DNA of 25,502 nucleotides, taken from NCBI GenBank assembly GCA_003979185.1, contig RYWJ01000013.1:1-25502 (forward strand), in the 5' to 3' direction. Below are positions 1 to 6,169 of the stretch, piece after piece. Numbering within the stretch: the stretch's first letter is position 1; every line of letters begins with the position of its first letter. Source of the DNA: Candidatus Saccharimonadota bacterium (GTDB lineage: Bacteria; Patescibacteriota; Saccharimonadia; Saccharimonadales; Saccharimonadaceae). Below the pieces are notes generated by a model. That model was not told the DNA's origin. It saw only the letters and a list, made by a program, of their open reading frames with translations, and did no database searches. The position numbers were made by a program, and so were the translations under genes.

Positions 1-165
1 CTCTTAATCCTATCAATACCCATTTTTGTAGTATGGACTTTATCTATATTTAATAACAATATCTCTTTATTCATAAACTATCAACTCCATAAATTGTAAT
101 TTGAATTATAGCTCTATCAAACTATTTTCATAATCCTTAACATAGTATTTTATGTTTTTTTATTC

Positions 166-612
166 CTAACTTATTTGGCGATAAAAAAGTATAGCACAAT
201 AGGCTGGGACGAATAAGATGGTTGCTACTATAAAATAACTTATAATTGTCGTCGCTAAGCTTACACTTTGGCAAAAATCAAAACACAATTTAAACGGATA
301 CCCCACCAAAATTATCTCGTGTATAACGCATCCTATTACACAGACAACCTCCAAACCAAATAGTATTGACAAAGATTTAATTTTGGCTTGAGTAGCCCTA
401 ACCATAGCGGATCCAGCAAAACCTGCACAAATTGCCCCTACGATCGCTAATGGCGCAAGAAATATCGCAAAAAAAATCTGCGTGCTAGCCATATTCGCAA
501 AAAACGGTAAAGTGTGAGGCACCCAAACAAGTGCAGCAATAATGAGTATTACTAAATTTGGCGTAAGACCCCTATTGAATTTTTCTCTTAGCATATAGTA
601 TCTCAAATTCAT
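166..612 (-). CDS. Small four-helix membrane protein, unknown function
   Basis: This 148-residue protein has four hydrophobic segments (about residues 18-38, 45-68, 82-103 and 118-144) joined by short polar loops, so it is very likely an integral membrane protein. I recognise no family motif. The first ATG lies exactly at the 3' CCA of the upstream tRNA-Gly, so the ribosome binding site would have to lie inside the tRNA. A second ATG six codons downstream (MLREKF) is an alternative start with no better Shine-Dalgarno. The gene and the 165 bp after it are markedly AT-rich compared with the rest of the window, which suggests a compositional boundary at the tRNA. It is probably co-transcribed with the tRNA. 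Existence is fairly likely; function is unknown. Confidence 0.6.
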   Translation of the reverse strand: MNLRYYMLREKFNRGLTPNLVILIIAALVWVPHTLPFFANMASTQIFFAIFLAPLAIVGAICAGFAGSAMVRATQAKIKSLSILFGLEVVCVIGCVIHEIILVGYPFKLCFDFCQSVSLATTIISYFIVATILFVPAYCAILFYRQIS

Positions 613-686
613 GGTGCGGGTATGGAGGGTCGAACTCCAGTCTCATCCTTGGGAAGGATACATAATAGCCGTTATACGATACCCGC
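612..686 (-). tRNA. tRNA-Gly (anticodon CCC)
   Basis: On the minus strand the 7-bp acceptor stem GCGGGTA/TACCCGC closes perfectly. The T arm contains GGAGTTCGACCCTCC. The anticodon stem TATCC/GGATG holds the loop TTCCCAA, giving anticodon CCC, which reads GGG glycine codons. CCA is encoded (612-614). A TGTGATACAAT extended -10 element on the minus strand (TACAAT complement at 697-702) lies about 10 nt upstream of the tRNA. Confidence 0.95.
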
Positions 687-857
687 TAATACGTATATTG
701 TATCACATATCGGAGGGGGTGAGAAGAGAGCAATCATGGCTCTGGCGAGGTTAGGTGAATCTGGAGTGGATAAAATCTAGTAAGAATTCGCAAAATTGTG
801 ATAAAATAAAGATAAGTATAAAAAGCAGGGAAGACCTGTGTAAAATTAGGAGGCAAA

Positions 858-1508
858 ATGGCAACAAAAACTACGTCCAAAAAGACGTCGAGCCGTAAGT
901 CGACCGCGACCAAGTCTAAGACGAAGTCTAGTGGTTCTGCGTCGTCGCAAAATATTGTTGAGCCAGTTTTAAAGCGTGCAAAAAGCGCTAGTTGGTTGGC
1001 AATTTTAGAATCAATCGTTATTGGTGTGTTTGGAGCGATTCTTGTCTTGAATCCGGATGGCATTCTGAAAGTGCTCTTCTACGTTATCGGCATTTTCTTG
1101 ATCGTCAAAGGTGTTTATCATATTGTGAATTATTTTGCCGTGCATGGTAAATATGACTTCTATAATAATGACTTATTATACGGTATCGTGGCTTTAGTGT
1201 TTGGTGTGATCGCGGTAGTACTCTGGGAACAGCTCAGTGGTGCGATCGGTATCGTAGTCGGCGCCTGGATGATTTATGGCGCGCTAGTACGTCTAAATAC
1301 CGCTATCAAGCTACACGCAGCGGGAGTCAAGGAATGGTTCTATGTCTTGCTGCTTTCATTGATTATGTTAGCACTAGGCGTCTATATGGTAGTCAGTGTT
1401 GGCGCAGTAATGGCCGTGGTCGGCTGGATTATGATCGCTGCGGCGGTGGTGGGGATCATTGATGATGCTGTATTTATGAAGCATGTAGACGCGATTACAG
1501 AGGTCTAA
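858..1508 (+). CDS. DUF308/HdeD-like membrane protein with Lys/Ser-rich N-terminal tail
   Basis: The 216-residue product begins with about 40 residues rich in Lys, Ser and Thr, then has six hydrophobic helices (about 45-65, 70-92, 105-122, 125-145, 160-180, 183-205). The helix spacing and the phrases WLAILESIVIGVFGAILVLN and GIFLIVKGVYHI resemble the DUF308 (HdeD) repeat, a family of small inner-membrane proteins of uncertain role, linked to acid stress in enterobacteria. The start is firm: AGGAGG lies seven bases before the ATG (TAGGAGGCAAAATG). It is monocistronic, with a strong terminator right after it. The basic tail is presumably cytoplasmic and could bind nucleic acid or phospholipid, but that is inference. 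Confidence 0.85.
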   Translation: MATKTTSKKTSSRKSTATKSKTKSSGSASSQNIVEPVLKRAKSASWLAILESIVIGVFGAILVLNPDGILKVLFYVIGIFLIVKGVYHIVNYFAVHGKYDFYNNDLLYGIVALVFGVIAVVLWEQLSGAIGIVVGAWMIYGALVRLNTAIKLHAAGVKEWFYVLLLSLIMLALGVYMVVSVGAVMAVVGWIMIAAAVVGIIDDAVFMKHVDAITEV

Positions 1509-1526
1509 CTCCATAGATTTTAGCAA

Positions 1527-1560
1527 GAGGGCTGCTCCAGTAAAGGAACGGCCCTTTTTG
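1527..1560 (+). terminator. Intrinsic terminator after the DUF308 gene
   Basis: An imperfect GC-rich hairpin (AGGGCTGCTCC, loop AGTAAA, GGAACGGCCCT) is followed directly by five T residues, 20 bp after the stop codon. Confidence 0.85.
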
Positions 1561-1573
1561 AGTAATTTTACTC

Positions 1574-1602
1574 TTGCATAATAGGGAAGAGTGCGCTATA
1601 AT
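1574..1602 (+). promoter_or_regulatory. Promoter of tRNA-Asp
   Basis: TTGCAT (1574-1579), a 17-bp spacer and TATAAT (1597-1602) lie ten bases before the first base of tRNA-Asp. The spacer ends in GTGCGC, similar to the G/TGC element at other promoters in this window. Confidence 0.8.
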
Positions 1603-1612
1603 GAGTGCAAGT

Positions 1613-1689
1613 GGATTCGTAGCTCAGTTGGTTAGAGCGCTGCCCTGTCACGGCAGAGGTCGCGAGTTCGAGTCTCGTCGGATCCGCCA
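1613..1689 (+). tRNA. tRNA-Asp (anticodon GTC)
   Basis: Acceptor stem GGATTCG/CGGATCC with one T-G wobble; D arm with AGCTCAGTTGGTTAGAGC; anticodon stem CTGCC/GGCAG around CTGTCAC (anticodon GTC); T arm GCGAGTTCGAGTCTCGT; discriminator G followed by an encoded CCA. Confidence 0.97.
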
Positions 1690-1824
1690 CTTTAAGAAAA
1701 GACCCGTTTGGGCTATTTTTTTATGCTAGAAGTATTACGCCGAAGACCTTGTAGGGCTAGGGTGTATCACGATTTCATCGTTAGTATTTGCGTCGATGCG
1801 ATACCTTATGATTGGCTCTCAGCG

Positions 1825-2049
1825 TCACCACCCTTAACCCATATACTATTTAGGTAGTAGCGACGCAGCGTATGGAGAGGCCGCGGTAACGGGAGTTGCT
1901 GTTGGCCGGGACGACACTGGAGCTACCGAAGTACAGGGCGTACGCGCTCTGACTATTACCAGAGTAGACAGTACGCGACCAGTAGAGGCCGGCGGAGCCG
2001 ACACCGCTCAGTGAGCCATCGTTGACGTCCCCGGCATAAGGGAAGTTGT
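1825..2049 (-). repeat. Inverted repeat arm A of the FISUMP cassette pair
   Basis: Read on the minus strand, these 225 bp align without gaps to 2644-2868 on the plus strand with 26 mismatches. The first 20 bases and the last 30 or more, running past the stop codon to GGTGGTGA, are identical. The two arms point outward, about 590 bp apart. Confidence 0.9.
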
Positions 2050-2056
2050 CACTTGA
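1850..2056 (-). pseudogene. FISUMP-type C-terminal fragment (cassette A), no start codon
   Basis: The minus-strand frame from 2056 to the TAA at 1850-1852 encodes about 68 residues: DNFPYAGDVNDGSL, then YWSRTVYSGNSQSAYALYFG, and a C terminus ending LSIRCVATT. It is the same domain end as the plus-strand ORF at 2367-2843. In frame it is preceded by a TAA at 2057-2059 and has no initiator, so it cannot be expressed alone. FISUMP (Fibrobacter succinogenes major paralogous) domains are secreted or surface domains with a C-type-lectin/FGE-like fold that are common in Saccharibacteria; their function is not established. It may be a silent C-terminal cassette for an exchange system, or simply a decayed duplicate. 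Read-through downstream ends at the shared GGTGGTGA. Confidence 0.8.
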
Positions 2057-2366
2057 TTAGAGCAATCATCTTAACAACTTGCACGGTTTCTTCATTTTTT
2101 ACTGATTTTGCATTAAAGATTATGTTTATTTTATCACTTTCACTTTTGTCAATTTAACCTAATATAGGTTTACGTCTAGAATGTCGTGTTCTTATCAAAA
2201 AGTCCAGTTTTTGATAAATTTAGCCATTTTGCGGTATCATTTTCCCGTTTAAGGCTATTTAGAGCCGTTTTAAGCGATTTTTCTGAAAACCTTGGTATAA
2301 GGAAGGTTTGGATCTAGAGGGGTACTGTAGGGCTTCTACGTAGGCTAGGAGTGAGTTTGAGGTATT
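2050..2366. other. AT-rich spacer between the FISUMP cassettes, with a long hairpin
   Basis: No gene with a start codon is seen here. A perfect 10-bp inverted repeat, TTATCAAAAA (2192-2201) and TTTTTGATAA (2208-2217) around GTCCAG, lies near the middle; a weaker GGCT/AGCC hairpin follows near 2250. On the minus strand, 2153-2049 is open for 34 codons without an initiator, ends in TGA exactly where cassette homology begins, and could be the tail of a lost gene. No convincing promoter for the downstream ORF was found. Confidence 0.5.
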
Positions 2367-2843
2367 TTGAGCTGCAACTTACCTTATACTTCTACTCAAC
2401 CAGAACTTATTTATAGATATTTGGCAGGAAGTACCCAGCAAAGCCGTGCTTACTACTCCTGGACTGCTGCTACCGCTGGTACTGGTACCAGCTCCGTCAC
2501 AAGTGGTGATGCCCCAAGTAGTGTCTGCCCTAAAGGCTGGAAGTTACCACCAAACTCTGGTAATGGCTCTTACACTAACTTTACTAGTGCCGCTGGCATC
2601 GCTAATAGCTCCGCCGGTTCTACCAAGATCCGTTCTGCTCCCTACAACTTCCCTTATGCCGGGTTCGTCAGCAATGGCTCACTGAACGCTGTCGGCTCCT
2701 ACGGCGTCTATTGGTCTCGTACTGTCGTCTCTGGTAATAGTCAGGACGCGTACGCCCTGTACTTCGGTAGCTCCTATGTCGACCCAGCCAGCATCGGCGA
2801 CCGTTACCGCGGCTTCTCCATACGCTGCGTCGCTACTACCTAA
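2367..2843 (+). CDS. FISUMP-domain protein, N-terminally truncated (cassette B)
   Basis: This 158-residue reading frame matches the second half of Saccharibacteria FISUMP-domain surface proteins. It shows STQQSRAYYSWTAATAG, the motif VCPKGWKLP, and YWSRTV..SGNSQDAYALYFGSS, and ends in GFSIRCVATT. The usual N-terminal part (signal peptide or membrane anchor and the RKLADGxCWMTxNL-like block) is missing. The only in-frame starts are non-ATG, of which TTG at 2367 is the first, with a poorly spaced GAGG before it. An in-frame TGA lies at 2358-2360. It is therefore a partial gene or a promoterless cassette, perhaps a donor for a complete copy elsewhere. C- and T-ending codons dominate, unlike the neighbouring genes. 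Its last 67 codons have a hypervariable inverted counterpart at 1850-2050. Confidence 0.7.
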   Translation: MSCNLPYTSTQPELIYRYLAGSTQQSRAYYSWTAATAGTGTSSVTSGDAPSSVCPKGWKLPPNSGNGSYTNFTSAAGIANSSAGSTKIRSAPYNFPYAGFVSNGSLNAVGSYGVYWSRTVVSGNSQDAYALYFGSSYVDPASIGDRYRGFSIRCVATT

Positions 2844-2868
2844 ATAGTATATGGGTTAAGGGTGGTGA
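2644..2868 (+). repeat. Inverted repeat arm B of the FISUMP cassette pair
   Basis: Partner of arm A (1825-2049). Counting the codon just before the arm, 20 of the last 67 codons differ: 17 change the amino acid, always at base 1 and/or 2 with base 3 (C or T) conserved, and 3 are silent. Identity resumes fully over the last eight sense codons, the stop and 25 bp beyond. Confidence 0.9.
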
Positions 2869-2971
2869 GGGGGTTTCTTCCCAACATCAATAGCCATACA
2901 ACCTGCGTGGACACCGCAAGCTTTAGCGGATAGAAGTTGCGGGGGAATTAACTTCTCAGAAGTGGCTAATG

Positions 2972-2980
2972 TGCTATAAT
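2972..2980 (+). promoter_or_regulatory. Extended -10 promoter of tRNA-Thr
   Basis: TGCTATAAT (TG extension plus TATAAT at 2975-2980) ends eight bases before tRNA-Thr. The -35 side (TTCTCA, 16-bp spacing) is weak, so the TG extension probably matters. Confidence 0.7.
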
Positions 2981-2988
2981 GTAACTAT

Positions 2989-3064
2989 GCCGTTGTAGCT
3001 CAGTTGGTAGAGCAGCTCATTCGTAACGAGCAGGTCGCTGGTTCGATCCCAGTCAACGGCTCCA
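2989..3064 (+). tRNA. tRNA-Thr (anticodon CGT)
   Basis: Acceptor stem GCCGTTG/CAACGGC is perfect; D arm AGCTCAGTTGGTAGAGC; anticodon loop TTCGTAA gives anticodon CGT for ACG codons; T arm GCTGGTTCGATCCCAGT; CCA is encoded. The closing pair of the anticodon stem appears to be an A-C mismatch. Confidence 0.95.
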
Positions 3065-3098
3065 GTTTTTGGGCTATTTATAGAATGATGAAGCACTT

Positions 3099-3455
3099 AT
3101 GGCGAGAGCATTAAAGAATAAAGCATTGGCCAATACAAGATTAGCGACTAATTATGGTGGCTGGGTGTATTGTGACCAGTGTAATGAGAATATTGGTTAT
3201 TTGTGCTACTCGACCTATGACAAGATAGAATTTAACTACGAATGCAATTGTGGTAGCCATGGCAGCGCGGTCTTAGACTTTGAGGATAGCCAGGCTGGGG
3301 AAGCTTGTACTGATGATATGGTTGTGATCAAGAATCGGCTTTGTTGCGCGAAAGATCAAGAGCCATTGCTGACGATCTTAGATGGAAAGCTTGCTCACTA
3401 CGACCTGAAGGTTACTTGCAAAGCATGTAATCGTATTTATTCCAAGACCAAATAA
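3099..3455 (+). CDS. Small zinc-ribbon-like protein, unknown function
   Basis: The 118-residue product has CxxC-type pairs that suggest bound zinc: CDQC near residue 25, CNC near 49, adjacent Cys residues near 82, and CKAC near 107. No hydrophobic helix is seen, so it is probably cytoplasmic. I do not recognise a named family; two structural zinc-ribbon folds, one per half, would fit. The ATG follows tRNA-Thr by 34 bp with no clear Shine-Dalgarno, so it may be read from the tRNA transcript. It converges with the transporter gene at 3504. Confidence 0.7.
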   Translation: MARALKNKALANTRLATNYGGWVYCDQCNENIGYLCYSTYDKIEFNYECNCGSHGSAVLDFEDSQAGEACTDDMVVIKNRLCCAKDQEPLLTILDGKLAHYDLKVTCKACNRIYSKTK

Positions 3456-3503
3456 TTCCAAGCATCTCTCAAGAGTACTAAACACCCCAATAGCCTGCAA
3501 AAG

Positions 3504-4748
3504 CTATTTGTCGATCACGAGCTCGTCATATTGAGGTTGCAAAGCCACGTGTTGATGTTTGCGACGGCGTTTGTAAACTTTACCAGTTTTATCAATGGCA
3601 TAGTTTTTGCGGAATAATATCTTCGTAGAGACTAACTGATAGATGGAGCAGGCAACCATGCCAATACTAGTGCAAAACGGCGTTGGTAGCAGAGATAAAC
3701 CAAGGCGTAAGCAACGTGCAACAATCTTATTGGTAGTAGTTTTGCTGGCTGACCAGCTTAGCTGTAGATAGCTGGTGTAGAGGTATTGTGCTGGGTCGAT
3801 CAGGAAAGTGAGTATTTCCATACTGAGGTAGGCGAGGGTGATGCCAAGATCGAGCTCATAGAACCCCTGCAGAGTGAGGAACATAACAGCGATCGTGGCA
3901 AAGAGGATTAGATTGAGCCTGTAGGCATTACGTAGTGATTGCTTGAAATTGAACTGACGTTTGCTAATATCAATGCGGGCGAGCGTCGCGACAGAGTCAA
4001 AAACATCCCACTGCGTATCAGTGATTAGGGAAACGAAGGTGATTGCCAGACCATATTGCGGACCGAACTCAAGTGCATTACTGAGGCCAAAAAGGAAAAC
4101 AAAGAATGACGCCGTATAACTAGCTAGTGTAACCGAGTCGTATTTCAAGCAGTGCAGCAGATTGAGCTTAAATTTAAACCTTTGCCACGTTCGTGCTAGG
4201 ACAATCAATGTCATCAGGCTCATGATACCGAGTGCAATCGTAACGATAACGGTTTGGTTTTTGGTCAGCATGGATGGAACAATGACGGCAGCAAAGCTCA
4301 AAATATTAAAAACCACCGAATAACGGTTGGCTTGCGAATTTTTGTTTTCGTAGTAGAGCCTCTCAAGAATAAAGGAAAAAATTGTCTGTAGGATCAGAAT
4401 GCCAATAGCATAAATCGTAAAAGTGCGATAAGTGGCGCTGTCGACGCTCATAAAGGTAATGTAGCCATCAACGTTAAAAAGTACGAAGCCAAAGACCGCC
4501 ACGGTCAGAATAATACCGAGAATCATCCCTGACATAGCGGCGTGTTTATTTTTGTCTTTTACTCTTGAAATGTTTGCTCCAGTTGCGAATGGTGCGCGGA
4601 TGACGCCGTATAACATTTGTAGCGGATAGACAATAGTGAAAACATTAATCAGATCTCGGTCAATTAGAATGCTCAAACAAAACCACGTCAAAATCGGGGT
4701 TAGGGAAAGCAGAGCCTGGTCAAAACTAATCTTGAGAAGTCTTTTCAT
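3504..4748 (-). CDS. MATE-like multi-pass membrane transporter
   Basis: This 414-residue protein has about twelve hydrophobic helices and a short basic C-terminal tail (YKRRRKHQH near residue 392). Its N-terminal pattern (SFDQALLSLTPILTWFCLSI, then TIVYPLQMLYGVIRAPFATGANI) resembles the first helices of MATE/flippase (MOP superfamily) transporters, which export drugs or cell-wall precursors by cation antiport. Length is slightly below the usual 440-460 residues. No catalytic motif fixes the substrate. The ATG at 4748 has no good Shine-Dalgarno; an AT-rich GATATACT lies immediately before it. The gene is transcribed away from the bile salt hydrolase's 3' end, 95 bp downstream of it on the same strand, but that gene has its own promoter. 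Confidence 0.7.
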   Translation of the reverse strand: MKRLLKISFDQALLSLTPILTWFCLSILIDRDLINVFTIVYPLQMLYGVIRAPFATGANISRVKDKNKHAAMSGMILGIILTVAVFGFVLFNVDGYITFMSVDSATYRTFTIYAIGILILQTIFSFILERLYYENKNSQANRYSVVFNILSFAAVIVPSMLTKNQTVIVTIALGIMSLMTLIVLARTWQRFKFKLNLLHCLKYDSVTLASYTASFFVFLFGLSNALEFGPQYGLAITFVSLITDTQWDVFDSVATLARIDISKRQFNFKQSLRNAYRLNLILFATIAVMFLTLQGFYELDLGITLAYLSMEILTFLIDPAQYLYTSYLQLSWSASKTTTNKIVARCLRLGLSLLPTPFCTSIGMVACSIYQLVSTKILFRKNYAIDKTGKVYKRRRKHQHVALQPQYDELVIDK

Positions 4749-4843
4749 AGTATATCATGAGATGAATATTTTTTCTAAATAACTAGCTATTTTGAGCATT
4801 TTAGAGGGATTTTTACCTTTATAATATATCACCAAACGAATAA

Positions 4844-5812
4844 TTAGTTTTGGTAATTAATCTGTTCAGTGGTGATGAAAGGATAGTGCGATAACTCGGC
4901 TGCGTCAATATCGACCTTTTGCATATTTACTGCGCTGATCTGATGGTTGTCGTAGCTGGTGTAGTAGAGCGTACCCTGGCTGAGATTATAGCAGTTGGAA
5001 TAGATGGTGATCTCGTATTTACCATTTGCTAGCTCAGCGCAGCCACGTTGCTGGTCGACTGAGTGTAAGATATGGAAGAACTGGCTGACATTACTCAGCT
5101 CGTCGTCTGGAGACAGGGAATTTAATTTTGTAAAAGCTGCCCTGACGAAGCGTGATTCCGACGACAAATCTCCTGGCAGACCAATCGCGCCCATGCCACG
5201 GCTATAGATATTGAAGTTAATCTCTGGAGCAAAGTTATTGACAGGCTCTTTTGGTGAGAGATGTTGATAGTTATTGAGCTGGAAAATCTGTGCGTCAAAA
5301 GGTGGGTTATTCGTCAGCACTCCGATCGGATTGTCATGAATATGCAAACCATCACGCATTGATTCCACAACGATGCTCTCGTGCGCATCGCTAAGGATCC
5401 AGTGCAATTCCGCCACTGGTAATTGGTCATTAAACGGTAAATTCCGAAGATTGAGGTTTTTGAGTAGAGTACGTGCTTCAGCAACATTGGCGCACTGGCA
5501 AAGAATCCAAGGCAAGATCTCGAATTGCGAGATATTATCCTTGCCATCCATGTGATCGTTATAGACTGCATTGCCGACAAAATTCAAGCCTGCTGCTCCT
5601 AATCCCTTTTCGTTCATGCCATCGTAGAGCAGAGGATAACCTTCCTGGACATAAGCCACGCCAATAATTGCATAATGTTGGTCAAGACTCTTAGCCTCAC
5701 GAAAATGAAATGGAAAATTACGTGGAACGATCACGATTTCTTCGCCATAGGAAAAATCATAATCCAAATTTCGTCCAAAATATTGGTTTTTATAAGTGGT
5801 TGCTGTACACAT
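4844..5812 (-). CDS. bsh: Choloylglycine hydrolase (bile salt hydrolase / penicillin V acylase family)
   Basis: This Ntn-hydrolase would cleave the amide bond of conjugated bile salts (releasing glycine or taurine) or of a related N-acyl compound. At 322 residues it has the normal length. Removal of Met1 exposes the nucleophile Cys2 (MCTATTY). The other family active-site residues are all visible: Arg14 and Asp17 in FGRNLDYD, Asn77 in AAGLNF, Asn168/169 in VLTNNPPFD, and the Arg of SSESRFVRAAF near 221. The C-terminal half (YSRGMGAIGLPGDLSS, then VSQFFHILHSVDQQRG) is strikingly close to enzymes I recall from gut Lactobacillus and Clostridium, so lateral acquisition is likely. There is no signal peptide, so the enzyme is cytoplasmic, as in Firmicutes. 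Substrate specificity cannot be read from sequence alone. Confidence 0.93.
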   Translation of the reverse strand: MCTATTYKNQYFGRNLDYDFSYGEEIVIVPRNFPFHFREAKSLDQHYAIIGVAYVQEGYPLLYDGMNEKGLGAAGLNFVGNAVYNDHMDGKDNISQFEILPWILCQCANVAEARTLLKNLNLRNLPFNDQLPVAELHWILSDAHESIVVESMRDGLHIHDNPIGVLTNNPPFDAQIFQLNNYQHLSPKEPVNNFAPEINFNIYSRGMGAIGLPGDLSSESRFVRAAFTKLNSLSPDDELSNVSQFFHILHSVDQQRGCAELANGKYEITIYSNCYNLSQGTLYYTSYDNHQISAVNMQKVDIDAAELSHYPFITTEQINYQN

Positions 5813-5851
5813 GTGTTTTCCGTTTTTTGTTTTTAATAAAAATCTGTATTT

Positions 5852-5860
5852 ATTATAGCA
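5852..5860 (-). promoter_or_regulatory. Extended -10 promoter of the bile salt hydrolase gene
   Basis: On the minus strand, TGCTATAAT (TATAAT complement at 5852-5857) lies 39 bp before the ATG and just beyond the stop of the MGMT-like gene. It implies a leader of about 33 nt and transcription independent of the upstream operon. The ribosome binding site is weak (CGGAAAACAC before ATG). Confidence 0.6.
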
Positions 5861-6169
5861 CTATTTTTGGCGATATTGATACTTTTGCAAATCGACTTTG
5901 TGATTTATGACGACCACACCATCCGCACACAAACGCTTAGCCTGCTCATCCCGACCACCAAAGGCAAAGTTTCCAGATAGCTCACCTTTGCTATTTACTA
6001 CTTTGTAACAAGGGTTGACGTCACCGTCGGGATTGCGGTGGAGAATATTGCCAACTACGCGCGCAAGCTTGGGATTGCCGAGATATTCGGCAACTTGTTT
6101 GTAGGTGACGACTTTGCCACTAGGAATTTCGCGCAAGAACTCATAAACCCCCTCTGCCAAATCGTTCAT
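5861..6169 (-). CDS. MGMT-type alkyltransferase domain protein (DNA-binding domain only)
   Basis: This 102-residue protein is the compact C-terminal domain of O6-alkylguanine-DNA alkyltransferases. It shows IPSGKVVTYKQVAEYLG (helix-turn-helix), RVVG (arginine finger near residue 37), the active-site block NPCYKVV (Cys54) and GELSGNFAFGG. The family motif is PCHRV: here the Cys acceptor is present but the following His is Tyr and Arg is Lys. In alkyltransferase-like (ATL) proteins the Cys itself is replaced, usually by Trp, so this is not a typical ATL. Short MGMT-domain proteins like this are common in CPR bacteria. The ATG at 6169 overlaps the stop of the HD gene by one base, so the two are translationally coupled. 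A role in alkylation repair is likely, but activity without the activating His is uncertain. Confidence 0.88.
   Translation of the reverse strand: MNDLAEGVYEFLREIPSGKVVTYKQVAEYLGNPKLARVVGNILHRNPDGDVNPCYKVVNSKGELSGNFAFGGRDEQAKRLCADGVVVINHKVDLQKYQYRQK

Noticed and set aside
734..1063. Minus-strand open frame of 109 codons
   Set aside because: It overlaps the well-supported DUF308 gene and its promoter region, has no Shine-Dalgarno, and its composition mirrors the antisense of the Lys/Ser-rich tail.
1700..1722. Possible terminator after tRNA-Asp (GACCCGTTTGGGC then T-run)
   Set aside because: Only three C-G pairs form (CCC/GGG) with mismatches outside; too weak to call, though a T-run follows.
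1850..2843. One FISUMP cassette being the adenine template of the other
   Set aside because: At many variable sites neither copy has A (for example TTC/CTC, GTC/CTC, GCT/GGT), so neither can be the template; a third sequence would be needed.
4800..4850. Hairpin ACCAAAC/GTTTTGGT after the bile salt hydrolase gene
   Set aside because: A loose AT-rich stem without a following T-run on the minus strand; not convincing as a terminator.
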